Below, one piece after another: positions 46,688 through 55,965 of a stretch of DNA of 64,000 bases (position 1 is its first letter; the number at the start of each line of letters is the position of its first letter). The notes under the pieces were generated by a model. That model was not told the origin of the DNA, did not search any database, and worked only from the letters and a program-made list of their open reading frames with translations. The position numbers and the translations under genes were made by a program. The DNA lies in contig NZ_JAEAGO010000003.1 of NCBI RefSeq assembly GCF_016464625.1, forward strand, positions 496,001 to 560,000, given 5' to 3'. Source of the DNA: Penaeicola halotolerans. GTDB taxonomy: Bacteria > Bacteroidota > Bacteroidia > Cytophagales > Cyclobacteriaceae.

Positions 46688-47895
46688 AAAAAATTATTAT
46701 AATAGGTTCAATACTAATAATAATATTAATAGTATCGACATATAAAATACTTTCTAAAGGGATTGATAAAGAATTGAAAGAATATATTAGTACTAACACA
46801 ATCGAATTAAACAATATTAACCCTAGCGATGATAATATTGAAGGATATTCAAAATTACTAGGATCAGTAGGTAATTCAAGACTAGTAATGCTTGGTGAAC
46901 AAGATCACGGAGATGCTGCCACTTTTTTAGCTAAAACTAAAATCATCAAAGAATTACATAAAAAGAAATCATTCAATGTAATAATTTTTGAATCTGACTT
47001 TCATAACCTAAGCATAAGTTTAGATAAAGAAAAACAAAATAATGATTATAAAAAATTTATATATCCTCATTGGACTGAATGCCAAGAAGTATCTGAATTA
47101 CTAAATTTTATAGATCAAAATTCTAGTACTATAAAAGTTGTAGGTTCAGATCCAAGAATTTTCCCTAATACAAAGCTAGATGATATAATAAATAAACTAG
47201 AGAAAGAGTTGCCAAAAGAAATTTGGAACGAAAGTAAAAAAGCATTAAAAGAAGCAGAAGTAATTTTGAGTGATGATGTTGCAGATGATGATACAGTAAA
47301 TAGATTATCAGAAAAAATAAGACAGATAAGTGAATATCTTGAAGAGTCTACACTATTATATCAACAAATAATAAATCTGGAAGGTAACTTAAGGATAAAA
47401 ATAGATAATTCAAATAATACAAGAGATACATATATAGCAAAGAATATCGAATGGATGATGAAATATCCACTAAAAGACGAAAAGGTAATATTCTGGGCTG
47501 CTAACTATCATATAGTTGATAATTTTGAATCAATGATCGAAATGAATCAAAGAAAGGGATCGAAAGATACAATTAATGTGGGGACTTTGCTTAGAGATAA
47601 TCTAAATTTAGAATCATACATATTAACATTTACATCTGGAAGAGGAACTGCAGGGAGATTATTTGGAGAAAATTATGAAGTAACAAAAACACTACCTAAA
47701 TCAATAGAATGGGAATTTGATAAATTGAATGAGGAATATTTATTTGTGAACTTTGATGAAAATATAAGAAGTAAACAAAATGAAAAGTTTTTCATGAAAA
47801 CATTTGCTGGACAATATGAATACAATGATTGGACTAAAATGGTTGATGGAATATTCTATATCGGTGAGATGTTTCCATGTAGTAACAAAAAATAA
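46684..47895 (+). CDS. Membrane-anchored erythromycin esterase family protein
   Basis: 403 aa. An N-terminal TM anchor (IIIIGSILIIILIVSTY) precedes a domain with the erythromycin-esterase fold (PF05139): MLGEQDHGDAATFLAKTKII holds the catalytic glutamate/histidine motif GExxHG in altered form (GEQDHG), followed by VIIFESDFHNL, RDTYIAKNIEWMM and VIFWAANYHIVDN. The family hydrolyses macrolide lactones or unknown esters. Codon use is very AT-rich compared with the core genes, suggesting transfer. It is coupled to the lipoprotein gene; a resistance role is only a possibility. Confidence 0.8.
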   Translation: MKKIIIIGSILIIILIVSTYKILSKGIDKELKEYISTNTIELNNINPSDDNIEGYSKLLGSVGNSRLVMLGEQDHGDAATFLAKTKIIKELHKKKSFNVIIFESDFHNLSISLDKEKQNNDYKKFIYPHWTECQEVSELLNFIDQNSSTIKVVGSDPRIFPNTKLDDIINKLEKELPKEIWNESKKALKEAEVILSDDVADDDTVNRLSEKIRQISEYLEESTLLYQQIINLEGNLRIKIDNSNNTRDTYIAKNIEWMMKYPLKDEKVIFWAANYHIVDNFESMIEMNQRKGSKDTINVGTLLRDNLNLESYILTFTSGRGTAGRLFGENYEVTKTLPKSIEWEFDKLNEEYLFVNFDENIRSKQNEKFFMKTFAGQYEYNDWTKMVDGIFYIGEMFPCSNKK

Positions 47896-47933
47896 ATCAA
47901 AATTAAATTTGTTTAAATACACACCTAACAGAT

Positions 47934-48536
47934 ATGAGCTTTCATTCCTATCAACACATCTTAAAAATCACCCTAATCACCTGTTTTACAATACTTTGCT
48001 TTTCTATAAGGACGCAAGCACAGACAGAAAATCCTTTACCGATCACGCAGACAGAAAATGTATGGCGGGTCAATTTTCTGAACCCTAGCTTGACCTATGA
48101 AAAGGCCATGAGTCCTAAGACTACCCTAGAGGGAAGTCTTGGCTTCGGCTATAATGCAAGCTATCCAGACTTAGCTTTTTTCTCTGAAAGTGGATTCCAA
48201 TATATCCTAGCTGTCTTTGTAGATGTCCAAAGCAGGTACTATTATAATTTGGATAAGCGAAAAGCTAAAGGAAAAACTTATAGTCAAAATGCTGGTAACT
48301 ACCTAGCTCTTCGCATGCTCTACACCGGGCCTGATGTAGCCAGTAGCTTCATTCGGTTTGACAATAATTCCTTTGCGGTAGGCCCTACCTGGGGTATTCA
48401 GCGGCATTATGGAAGGTTTAACCTCAACTATAGCATGGGGCCTATTTACTATTTCAATACCAGTGGTTCTGCTAATTGGGTGCCTTTTTATTTTGAAATC
48501 AACTTAGGATTTAACCTTAGCAAACCAAAACAATAA
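47934..48536 (+). CDS. Putative outer membrane beta-barrel protein
   Basis: 200 aa. A signal peptide (KITLITCFTILCFSIRTQAQ) is followed by alternating beta-strand patterns typical of a small barrel (SLTYEKAMSPKTTLEGSLGF, VDVQSRYYYNLDKRKAKGK, FAVGPTWGIQRHYGRFNLNY, ending in NLGFNL). I cannot assign a family. It lies 38 bp after the esterase-like gene, but its base composition is closer to the core. A terminator follows. Confidence 0.75.
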   Translation: MSFHSYQHILKITLITCFTILCFSIRTQAQTENPLPITQTENVWRVNFLNPSLTYEKAMSPKTTLEGSLGFGYNASYPDLAFFSESGFQYILAVFVDVQSRYYYNLDKRKAKGKTYSQNAGNYLALRMLYTGPDVASSFIRFDNNSFAVGPTWGIQRHYGRFNLNYSMGPIYYFNTSGSANWVPFYFEINLGFNLSKPKQ

Positions 48537-48543
48537 TTCAATA

Positions 48544-48568
48544 GGATGGGGATGTACCCCATCCTTTT
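48544..48568 (+). terminator. Terminator after the 47934 gene
   Basis: GGATGGGG (48544-48551) / CCCCATCC (48557-48564), loop ATGTA, then TTTT. It ends 10 bp before the next ATG. Confidence 0.75.
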
Positions 48569-48577
48569 CCTATTCTC

Positions 48578-49255
48578 ATGAAGCATCTATTTATTATTAT
48601 TTTCTTAGCAGGTCTACTCAGCGCCTGTGTCACGACCAAACCTAAGGTCATCCAGTTCTCCAGAGTCTGTATAGAACCTACCGATGGCATCATCATAGAT
48701 GACATAGATAGTCCGCTGCTTACCGATAGAAAAAACCTAGAGATCCGTGAGCTCGTCATCAAAACCTTCCGATCTGAAGGCTTTGACCGAGTATATGACA
48801 AACACCTACTAGAATACGACTTTTTGGCCAATAATATCAAGGGCATCACCTCAGAGGATGATCGCTACGAAATCCACCGCAAGTTAGACATCAAATACAT
48901 CCTAGTCCCTACAGTCTTAAACATGAAGGAAAAGGATCCCATGACACTCCAAGAAAAAAATACGGAGGACCTATCAGGAGCCAGACAGCCCACTGGCTTT
49001 CGCTCCTTCTTTGAGTTTGAACTCATCGAAACCTTGACAGGCAAAGTCGTTTACCAAATAGCCTTCGAACACCCCTCCTATGAATTCTCTAGAAACACCT
49101 CTGACGAATACATCATGTACTACATAGAAAGTGGCTATACCAAAGACCTATACAACAGCACAGCTGCGCATACCAAATACACCATCGCGGACTGTTCCTG
49201 CCCCAAAGGAAAATACCTCAAAAAGCGCAAGCGCTTACAAAAATTCGGGATGTAA
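48578..49255 (+). CDS. Lipoprotein of unknown function
   Basis: 225 aa. The lipobox is GLLSACVTT. The mature protein has a region reading like DUF799- or GNA1162-type nucleotide-independent lipoproteins (ELVIKTFRSEGFDRVYDKHL, DIKYILVPTVLNM), that is, an alpha/beta domain seen in many short lipoproteins. A C-terminal basic stretch (KGKYLKKRKRLQKFG) follows a Cys pair (CSCPK). No family assigned. Followed by a terminator used by the convergent gene. Confidence 0.75.
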   Translation: MKHLFIIIFLAGLLSACVTTKPKVIQFSRVCIEPTDGIIIDDIDSPLLTDRKNLEIRELVIKTFRSEGFDRVYDKHLLEYDFLANNIKGITSEDDRYEIHRKLDIKYILVPTVLNMKEKDPMTLQEKNTEDLSGARQPTGFRSFFEFELIETLTGKVVYQIAFEHPSYEFSRNTSDEYIMYYIESGYTKDLYNSTAAHTKYTIADCSCPKGKYLKKRKRLQKFGM

Positions 49256-49277
49256 AAAGACCATGCCTTGCATGGTC
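49254..49277 (-). terminator. Terminator downstream of the DUF502 gene
   Basis: GACCATGC (49259-49266) / GCATGGTC (49270-49277), loop CTT; read on the minus strand the stem is followed by five Ts. About 60 bp past the stop of the 49341-49895 gene. Confidence 0.55.
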
Positions 49278-49340
49278 GATCAAAAAACTAATAGGGTTTT
49301 GCTTAAACTCGATAACCTAAGCACTGTACTATGATTATAC

Positions 49341-49895
49341 TCACTCCTCCAGACTAGATACCCCGCCAGAGACGATAAACTTCATCAGATCTGCACTATT
49401 CACTCCTTCGATCAGTTGGATATTAGCCCTCGGTACCAGCACCAGATTGCCAGAGAAATTATACGAATGAGGCAGATAGACTGCTACCAAGTCTGTCTCA
49501 CCGATCAAGCTACTCAGATCCTCCTGTGTGATAAAACCCAAACGAAAAATAGTCCCCTCCGCATTGAGCTTGACCTTCACCGCTTGCTTAAACTTCTTTT
49601 TATCCCCCACAAAGGCCGATAGTAAATCCTTGATACTCGTATAGAGGATATTGATGATCGGGATCTGCTTCAGCAAACTATCAAAAAACTCAAAGATAGG
49701 CCTCGTCAAAAATACACTACCTAGCGCTCCGATCACGGTGATACCAGCTATCAGGATCAAAATCCCCAAGCCAGGGATATCTAGTGGGATCAGACCATCT
49801 AGAAAACGGACCGACTCCACGATCACATAAGCCGTGGCTGCGAGAGGCACGATAAACAATAAGCCCCTGAGAAAATATCGAATCAATCTTTTCAT
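49341..49895 (-). CDS. DUF502 family membrane protein
   Basis: 184 aa. Two TM helices (YFLRGLLFIVPLAATAYVIV and GLGILILIAGITVIGALGSV) are followed by the DUF502 signature IPIINILYTSIKDLLSAF and a beta-rich soluble domain (FRLGFITQEDLSSL, VAVYLPHSYNFSGNLVLVP). DUF502 proteins are widespread and uncharacterised in bacteria. The upstream 69-aa gene ends 15 bp before its start, so they are probably one transcript. Confidence 0.88.
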   Translation of the reverse strand: MKRLIRYFLRGLLFIVPLAATAYVIVESVRFLDGLIPLDIPGLGILILIAGITVIGALGSVFLTRPIFEFFDSLLKQIPIINILYTSIKDLLSAFVGDKKKFKQAVKVKLNAEGTIFRLGFITQEDLSSLIGETDLVAVYLPHSYNFSGNLVLVPRANIQLIEGVNSADLMKFIVSGGVSSLEE

Positions 49896-49910
49896 ATACT
49901 TTTACCTAAC

Positions 49911-50120
49911 TCATCGGATCTCCCAATCTCCCTCTTCATCAGTGCGCTGGTTCCTATTGGCATACTCCGCCTCAGCCTCTTCTGTCAGCTGCTGAGAGTC
50001 CTCTCCCATCAACTCTTGCTGACCAGCCCTTTGGATAGCTGCCACCTCTGACAAGACTGCTTCATCTTCACACTTAATCAACCACTGTATCAGTTGTACT
50101 TTTAGTTTTGCTTTATCCAT
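49911..50120 (-). CDS. Small acidic protein of unknown function
   Basis: 69 aa, helical and acidic (KCEDEAVLSEVAAIQRAGQ, QQLTEEAEAEYANRNQRTDE). Short proteins of this type resemble antitoxin-like or addiction-module components (the region KCEDEAVL is seen in such small Bacteroidota proteins), but no toxin gene is next to it. Co-directional with the DUF502 gene. The pattern of codons supports a real gene, but I cannot assign a role. Confidence 0.6.
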   Translation of the reverse strand: MDKAKLKVQLIQWLIKCEDEAVLSEVAAIQRAGQQELMGEDSQQLTEEAEAEYANRNQRTDEEGDWEIR

Positions 50121-50236
50121 GAGTATATCCTACTATGTTGAAAGGTAAATTTAAGGAACACTTCCTAAAATACTCAAGATCGCGCAGAAATCTACACCAT
50201 TGCTTCAAGCAAATACTGTATCCCAAATATCAATCC

Positions 50237-50269
50237 ACAAAAAAAGGTCTTGCGTTGACACAAGACCTT
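50237..50269 (-). terminator. Terminator after nqrE
   Basis: Nine-base perfect stem AAGGTCTTG (50244-50252) / CAAGACCTT (50261-50269), followed on the minus strand by seven Ts. It shows that the nqr operon ends after nqrE. Confidence 0.85.
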
Positions 50270-50293
50270 AAAATAAAGTAAATGACTAATGGA

Positions 50294-50905
50294 TTAGATA
50301 GAAATACCCATAAATGACATAAAGGCCATTCCCATCAGACCAGTGATTAGCATCGTGATGCCTAGACCCTTTAGGCCATTCGGCACATTTGAATACTTCA
50401 GTTTCTCTCTGATAGCTGCAAGTGCAATGATCGCTAGGAAAAAGCCGAAGCCTGATCCAAAACCAAAGACTGTCGCCTCAGCCACTGTATAGTCACGCTG
50501 TGCCATGAATAGAGAAGATCCTAAGATCGCACAGTTTACTGCGATCAATGGCAAGAAGATACCGAGTGAACCATAAAGTGATGGCGCAAACTTTTCTACT
50601 ACCATCTCTACCAGCTGTACCATGGCCGCGATTACTGCGATAAACATGATAAAGCGTAAGAATGTCATATCTGTAGCAGCAAAGTCAGCACTGATCCAAG
50701 TCAATGCACCTTCCTTCAATACATATTCATTGAGTAGCCAGTTGACTGGTACTGTGATCGTCAATACGAAAACGACAGCAAGTCCAAGACCAAAAGCAGT
50801 ACTTACCTTCTTAGATACAGCTAGGAAAGAACACATCCCTAAGAAGTAAGCGAAAACCATGTTTTCGATAAAGATTGACTTAATACCTAAATTAATTAAT
50901 TCCAT
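50294..50905 (-). CDS. nqrE: Na+-translocating NADH:quinone reductase subunit E
   Basis: 203 aa with six TM helices. NqrE and NqrD are related subunits with conserved cysteines that form the Fe centre between them; here [11 protein letters not shown] and [12 protein letters not shown] carry them. The family marker [19 protein letters not shown] is present. It is the last gene of nqrABCDE in this window, followed by a terminator; nqrF is not found. Starts 12 bp after nqrD. Confidence 0.95.
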   Translation of the reverse strand: MELINLGIKSIFIENMVFAYFLGMCSFLAVSKKVSTAFGLGLAVVFVLTITVPVNWLLNEYVLKEGALTWISADFAATDMTFLRFIMFIAVIAAMVQLVEMVVEKFAPSLYGSLGIFLPLIAVNCAILGSSLFMAQRDYTVAEATVFGFGSGFGFFLAIIALAAIREKLKYSNVPNGLKGLGITMLITGLMGMAFMSFMGISI

Positions 50906-50917
50906 TTCTCTATACTT

Positions 50918-51586
50918 TTAGTTGTGTTCTACATAACCTGTCTTGGTACGCTGTACCCAGATGATCAAACCAAGGATGATGAAGGCTCCTACTGGAGACA
51001 CCATCAAACCATTTGTAGCGATATTAGCCCCAAATACCTCTTCAAATACTTTGTATCCGAAGACACTACCTGAACCCCAGATCTCTCTGAAGAAAGCTAC
51101 GGCTAAGATGATCCAAGCATACCCTAGTGCACTACCAAATCCATCAAGGATAGAATCATAAGGCTTATTACCCAAAGCAAAAGCTTCCAAACGACCCATT
51201 ACGATACAGTTGGTAATGATCAGACCGATAAATACAGAAAGCTCTTTGTACATATCGTAAGCAAAGGCTTTCAAAAATTCACTCACGAGTGTCACAAGTG
51301 TAGCGACCACCGCCAACTGTACGATAATACGTACTCGGCTAGGGATGGTATTTCTAAGAAGGGAGATGGCCAAGTTTGACATCACCACTACGAAGATTAC
51401 AGAGATGGCCATCACGAGGGTAGGTTTCATCTGTGTCGTCACCGCCAGGGCAGAACATATACCTAATACTTGGACCGTGACAGGGTTATCATCATTCAAA
51501 GGATCAGAGATGAGCTTCCTTCTTCTTTTCGAGAGTAAAGCTTCTGACTCTTTTACAACTGGTTTATCTATAGTTTCTGTGCTCAT
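50918..51586 (-). CDS. nqrD: Na+-translocating NADH:quinone reductase subunit D
   Basis: 222 aa, six TM helices. The conserved cysteines are in VTVQVLGICSALAVT and LIITNCIVMGRLEAFAL; the subunit pairs with NqrE to hold the intramembrane iron centre. The cytoplasmic N-terminal extension (KESEALLSKRRRKLISDP) is usual in Bacteroidota. It lies 27 bp after nqrC and 12 bp before nqrE. Confidence 0.95.
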   Translation of the reverse strand: MSTETIDKPVVKESEALLSKRRRKLISDPLNDDNPVTVQVLGICSALAVTTQMKPTLVMAISVIFVVVMSNLAISLLRNTIPSRVRIIVQLAVVATLVTLVSEFLKAFAYDMYKELSVFIGLIITNCIVMGRLEAFALGNKPYDSILDGFGSALGYAWIILAVAFFREIWGSGSVFGYKVFEEVFGANIATNGLMVSPVGAFIILGLIIWVQRTKTGYVEHN

Positions 51587-51613
51587 TATAATATGGCTTA
51601 GATAATTTTCAAA

Positions 51614-52369
51614 TTATTTAATAGCGACAGCATCTCCGCCACTCTTTGCTTTAGAGATATAAGGCTGATAGTGTGAAATGTAGTTTTTCAGCATGGCATT
51701 GACACCATTGGCTGTGATGGTAGCACCAGACATACCATCTACTTTGTGAGGATCATCTGAGTAGTCTTTTCCTTCACCTTTCATCATCTCTACTGCGACT
51801 AGCTCACCATTCTCATCGAAGATCTGTTTGCCATCATAGCGTGCCTGTACACCATCTTCAGTGATTCTAGCACCTAGACCTGGCGTCTCTCCAGCGTGCG
51901 CAAAGACCACACCTTTGATCGTGTTGAAATCAGTATCTAGTGCCAAATAACCCCAGATAGCATCCCAAAGTCCTGCACCGTAAAGTGGCAAGATGTATGA
52001 CTCTACATCATCTTCATTGCCTTCAGCATGAAACTTAAACACTGGGTAAAGTCTATCTTCAGGAGCCTTCTTATAGTTCTTAGCTACATCTACGTTTTCA
52101 GCGATGAGCGTTTCTCCTTTTTCGTTTTTCTCTACGATTTCACCATTGGCATCGACCACAAAAGAAGAAATTCTTTTCTGATAAAGACCCAAGATATCTT
52201 GCTCCCCTTCGATGTCCATTACAGCACCTAAGATTTGCTTTTTAGTATCTAGCTCTATCGCTACTTTTTGCTTTGGACCCAATATCTGAGAAGTACCAGA
52301 AAGCAATAATCCCAATACCACCGTCAAGATGATAGAGAATGTGATTACATATACATTAGACTGTCGCAC
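51614..52369 (-). CDS. nqrC: Na+-translocating NADH:quinone reductase subunit C
   Basis: 251 aa from the GTG at 52367-52369. An AGGAGG sequence lies 7 bp before it, rare in this phylum and decisive for the start; the frame is open to an ATG at 52402 inside nqrB. One N-terminal TM helix (VYVITFSIILTVVLGLLL) precedes a periplasmic domain. FMN is attached covalently to the threonine of SGAT (T217 in DGMSGATITANG). It overlaps nqrB by 14 bp. Confidence 0.94.
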   Translation of the reverse strand: MRQSNVYVITFSIILTVVLGLLLSGTSQILGPKQKVAIELDTKKQILGAVMDIEGEQDILGLYQKRISSFVVDANGEIVEKNEKGETLIAENVDVAKNYKKAPEDRLYPVFKFHAEGNEDDVESYILPLYGAGLWDAIWGYLALDTDFNTIKGVVFAHAGETPGLGARITEDGVQARYDGKQIFDENGELVAVEMMKGEGKDYSDDPHKVDGMSGATITANGVNAMLKNYISHYQPYISKAKSGGDAVAIK

Positions 52370-53561
52370 GTTGTAACCTCCTTTTCTTATTAGCTTGTAC
52401 AATATAATAATCTACCAGTGGTGCAAAGACGTTCATGAAGAGAACTGCTAGCATGATACCTTCTGGATAGGCTGGGTTGAGTACGCGGATGATGACCGTC
52501 AGTACACCGATGAGGATACCATAGATCCATTTACCCATTTCTGTTTGAGCGGCAGATACAGGATCTGTTGCCATAAAGACCGCTCCAAAGGCTAGACCAC
52601 CCATTACTAAGTGATAATGAGGAGGCATCGCCATGAATTCATTGACTGCAAGGGCATTGAGTAAAAGACCCATTCCGTAGGCACCACCAAAAACTCCCAC
52701 GATGATCTTCCAGCTACCTACGCCTGTAGCGACTAATATCAATGCACCGATCAAAGCAAATAAGGTAGAGGTCTCACCAATTGATCCCGGGATAGCACCC
52801 CAGAACATATTGAAGAAACTAAACATACCATCACCGAGCGCAGTGTTATGCTCTGCCAGAGCTTGCTCCACAGTACCAATATCTGATACAGTGGTATTAT
52901 AAGCTACCGCAAGTGCTGTAGCTCCCGAAAAACCTTCTACTGGAGCCTTATCTCCTAAGTAAGTCCAAACTTGATCACCTGATATCTGTGAAGGATAAGC
53001 GAAGTACAAGAAAGCTCTTGCAGTCATCGCTACGTTAAGAATATTCATCCCTGTACCACCAAATACTTCTTTAGCGATCACTACAGCAAAGACTGTAGCT
53101 AAAGCCACTTGCCACAAAGGCAATGTTGCTGGTACTACTAGTGGAATCAACATACCCGTTACTAGGAAACCTTCATTGATTGGGTGCTTTCTGATCACCG
53201 CAAAGGCTGCCTCTACCAATCCACCTGCAGCATAAGCTGTGATGACGATAGGAAGTACCAATTGTGCTCCTAGACCAAATTTTTCTAGGAAAGTGCCTGC
53301 CTGACCAGTCGCTAAGAAGTGCTGCTCCCCTACGTTCCAGATACCAAATAGTAAACATGGAATCATAGCAATCACCACAGTGATCATCATTCGCTTCAAG
53401 TCGATGGCATCCTTGATATGGGCCCCTTTAGGACCTGTCGTATGCTTAGGCGAGAAAAGGAACGTTTCCCCAGCCTCAAAAGCATAGTAAAACTGCTCTA
53501 GCTTGCCTCCTTTTTGAAAGAGCGGCTTTTGCTTATCTAATAAATCTCGTAAAAACTTCAT
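52356..53561 (-). CDS. nqrB: Na+-translocating NADH:quinone reductase subunit B
   Basis: 401 aa, about ten TM helices, forming the sodium channel and carrying both covalent FMN (T215 in VEGFSGATALA) and riboflavin. Other markers are HPINEGFLVTGMLIPLVVPA, MTARAFLYFAYPSQISGD and VMGGLAFGAVFMATDPVSA. It starts 4 bp after nqrA and overlaps nqrC by 14 bp. Confidence 0.96.
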   Translation of the reverse strand: MKFLRDLLDKQKPLFQKGGKLEQFYYAFEAGETFLFSPKHTTGPKGAHIKDAIDLKRMMITVVIAMIPCLLFGIWNVGEQHFLATGQAGTFLEKFGLGAQLVLPIVITAYAAGGLVEAAFAVIRKHPINEGFLVTGMLIPLVVPATLPLWQVALATVFAVVIAKEVFGGTGMNILNVAMTARAFLYFAYPSQISGDQVWTYLGDKAPVEGFSGATALAVAYNTTVSDIGTVEQALAEHNTALGDGMFSFFNMFWGAIPGSIGETSTLFALIGALILVATGVGSWKIIVGVFGGAYGMGLLLNALAVNEFMAMPPHYHLVMGGLAFGAVFMATDPVSAAQTEMGKWIYGILIGVLTVIIRVLNPAYPEGIMLAVLFMNVFAPLVDYYIVQANKKRRLQRATV

Positions 53562-53565
53562 ATGA

Positions 53566-54930
53566 TTAACTATACTGTATTAGTTCTAATCCTTTTCTCA
53601 CAATCTGCTGCACATCATGCTTAGAGACGTCTATGAACTCACAAAGTGCCAAATCTTCTTCGACTACTTCATAAATACCTAACTCCTCCATACCATCAAA
53701 GTCTTCAGCCATGATCGCCTTTAGCAAGTAAGTCACATAGATATCCATAGGCAATACTTGCTCAAAAGTACCTGTCTGTACAAAAGCTCTTTCTTCACCT
53801 CTTACATTAGTATCCAAAACATACTCCTTGTTTGGAGACAAGAAAGAAAGTAGACCAAGTGCTCTATGGAAGCTGAGTTTCTTAGCAGTAGGCTTCATCC
53901 AACCTAGGAACTCATAGTAATCGCCCTCTGGAAGTACAGAAACTACATTGTTGTAAAAACCAACATAACCTTCTCTGTCAATGCGCTCACCTGTTAGTGG
54001 ATTACCTGAGATGAATCTCACGTGATCTTGCTTCAAGTTACCTTCGATGAAGCGCTTGATGCTAGCACCCTTATAAGTTTTGTAGTATTGAGGAGACTTC
54101 ACTTCTGATCCAGCAAGAGCGATCAAAGTGGTGGTGTCATATTTTCCTTCTAAAAAGAGTTTACCGATCTCGACTACACCCATTGGAGTAATAGTCCAGA
54201 CGATGTCTCCTTTATTGATAGGATCGATGTGGTGGATTTGCACCCCTACGTTACCCGCTGGGTGTGGACCACTGAATTTATTGATTTGAACACCTTGTGC
54301 ATTAGAGAAAGTAGTTGGTATCTCTGCAGCAGCGTTGATATTGAGGTGGATCAAACCTGAAGTAAATTTCTTAAGAATATCTATACCCGCTTGGAAGTAT
54401 TCGTCTGATCCTTTGAGGATAAATGAATAATCCGCTGCTATTGGGCTAGAGTCAAAACCAGAAATAAAGATAGATTTAGGACTATCAGCAGGATCTGCTA
54501 CGATACCAAAAGGTCTTTGAACAATATTTGGCCACACACCGCTTTTGAGCATTTGTGCAAGCGCCACATCCTTATTGAGACCCTTGATGTCCGAGATGGA
54601 GTATTTGTCAAAAGACTCAAAAGAGACCTCTTTGTCTGCCAAGATTTTGATCTCGAGGAGCTTTCTTTTCTCTCCTCTTTTGATTTCTACGATTTCTCCT
54701 GATACAGGTGCTGTATATTGTACAGCTTCCGCTTTCTTATCGAACAAGATAGGAGTTCCGGCCTTTACCTTATCACCCTCGTTGACCAAGACTTTAGGAC
54801 GTTGCATTCCTACAAAGTCCGTTGGCTTAATCGCAAAAGTTTCAGGTTGTTGGATCTCAGCGAGTTTTTTCTCCGCACGTCCAGCCAGCTTAATGTCGAA
54901 TCCTTTTTTAAGCTTTACTAGTTTTGACAT
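53566..54930 (-). CDS. nqrA: Na+-translocating NADH:quinone reductase subunit A
   Basis: 454 aa, the peripheral cytoplasmic subunit. The N-terminal Rnf/Nqr barrel begins KLVKLKKGFDIKLAGRAEKK; further on, NEGDKVKAGTPILFDKK is lipoyl-like, and the central part has FSGPHPAGNVGVQIHHIDPI, the classic NqrA quinone-region motif. First gene of the operon with a promoter-like element upstream. Confidence 0.96.
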   Translation of the reverse strand: MSKLVKLKKGFDIKLAGRAEKKLAEIQQPETFAIKPTDFVGMQRPKVLVNEGDKVKAGTPILFDKKAEAVQYTAPVSGEIVEIKRGEKRKLLEIKILADKEVSFESFDKYSISDIKGLNKDVALAQMLKSGVWPNIVQRPFGIVADPADSPKSIFISGFDSSPIAADYSFILKGSDEYFQAGIDILKKFTSGLIHLNINAAAEIPTTFSNAQGVQINKFSGPHPAGNVGVQIHHIDPINKGDIVWTITPMGVVEIGKLFLEGKYDTTTLIALAGSEVKSPQYYKTYKGASIKRFIEGNLKQDHVRFISGNPLTGERIDREGYVGFYNNVVSVLPEGDYYEFLGWMKPTAKKLSFHRALGLLSFLSPNKEYVLDTNVRGEERAFVQTGTFEQVLPMDIYVTYLLKAIMAEDFDGMEELGIYEVVEEDLALCEFIDVSKHDVQQIVRKGLELIQYS

Positions 54931-54966
54931 ATTTTATTGAAAATAATGGTCTGTTGAAAAACGTCC

Positions 54967-54974
54967 CAAATCTA
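54967..54974 (-). promoter_or_regulatory. -7 element of the nqr operon
   Basis: The minus strand reads TAGATTTG, an exact TANNTTTG match, 36 bp upstream of the nqrA ATG. No TTTG was seen at -33. Confidence 0.55.
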
Positions 54975-55061
54975 ATAAAATGAATTAGTTAATTGAAGAT
55001 AAATTCTTGATAATTTACAATCGGTAGAGAAAATTTTCAGCCCCAGAAATCCACCTTAAAA

Positions 55062-55955
55062 TTAAGCTGGAATCAGTTCATCTTGCTCTTTGATGTACTT
55101 GGCTACTTTCTCCATAAGCCACATAGGTGTACTTGTAGCGCCACATATTCCGACCTTATCACTTTTCTCAAACCACTCGTTTGAGATTTCTGTTTCGTTT
55201 TCTACAAAATAAGATCGGGGATTTTCTTGTAAGCAAACTTGATAAAGTGCTTTACCATTGGAGCTCTTTTTGCCACTCACAAATATGATCACATCTTGCT
55301 CTTTAGCAAACACTTGAAGCTGTGGTTCTCTGTTAGATACTTGTCTACAGATAGAGTCATTTGCATTAAAGTCCACCTCATCTAGTTTACCTTTTTTAGC
55401 TTTGATGCGTGCCTCTATTTTCTCCTTTAGCGCATAAAATCCTTTGGTGCTTTTTGTGGTTTGAGAAAAAAGTGTGACAGGTTTTTGAAAATCTATTTGA
55501 TCCAAATCCTCATCATTCATCACCACTATTGCCTTTTCTTGCGTCTGACCAGTCAAGCCGATGACTTCTGCATGACCCTTTTTACCATAGATCACGATCT
55601 GACCATCTTCTCTTTGCATTTTGTCAAAGGCAGTCTTGACCCTGTGTTGTAATTTGAGCACTACGGGGCAAGAAGCATCAATCAACTCAATATTATTTTG
55701 AAGGGCTACTTGATATGTCTCAGGAGGCTCACCGTGAGCTCTGATGAGTACTTTACAGTCATGGAGGTCTTTAAGATCTTCACGATCGATCACCGCTAGC
55801 CCCTTAGCTTTGAGACGTGCTACCTCCATATCATTGTGTACGATATCACCCAGACAGTATAGCTTGTCCTCATGTTCCATCTCATCCTCTGCCATCTTGA
55901 TGGCAAATTCCACTCCAAAACAATACCCTGAATTTTTATCTATACTAACTTCCAT
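55062..55955 (-). CDS. ispH: 4-hydroxy-3-methylbut-2-enyl diphosphate reductase IspH
   Basis: 297 aa. IspH is the last enzyme of the MEP pathway, using a [4Fe-4S] cluster to reduce HMBPP to IPP and DMAPP. The three cluster cysteines are visible: C12 in SGYCFGVE, C96 in DASCPVV and C203 in DSICRQVSNRE. The conserved ending has GICGATSTPMWLM. It is 10 bp downstream of cmk on the same strand, and co-transcribed with it. Confidence 0.95.
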   Translation of the reverse strand: MEVSIDKNSGYCFGVEFAIKMAEDEMEHEDKLYCLGDIVHNDMEVARLKAKGLAVIDREDLKDLHDCKVLIRAHGEPPETYQVALQNNIELIDASCPVVLKLQHRVKTAFDKMQREDGQIVIYGKKGHAEVIGLTGQTQEKAIVVMNDEDLDQIDFQKPVTLFSQTTKSTKGFYALKEKIEARIKAKKGKLDEVDFNANDSICRQVSNREPQLQVFAKEQDVIIFVSGKKSSNGKALYQVCLQENPRSYFVENETEISNEWFEKSDKVGICGATSTPMWLMEKVAKYIKEQDELIPA

Positions 55956-55965
55956 AAGTACCCTT

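Noticed and set aside
49911-50120. An antitoxin of a toxin-antitoxin pair
   Set aside because: No toxin-like gene lies next to it, and the similarity is only one of size and charge.
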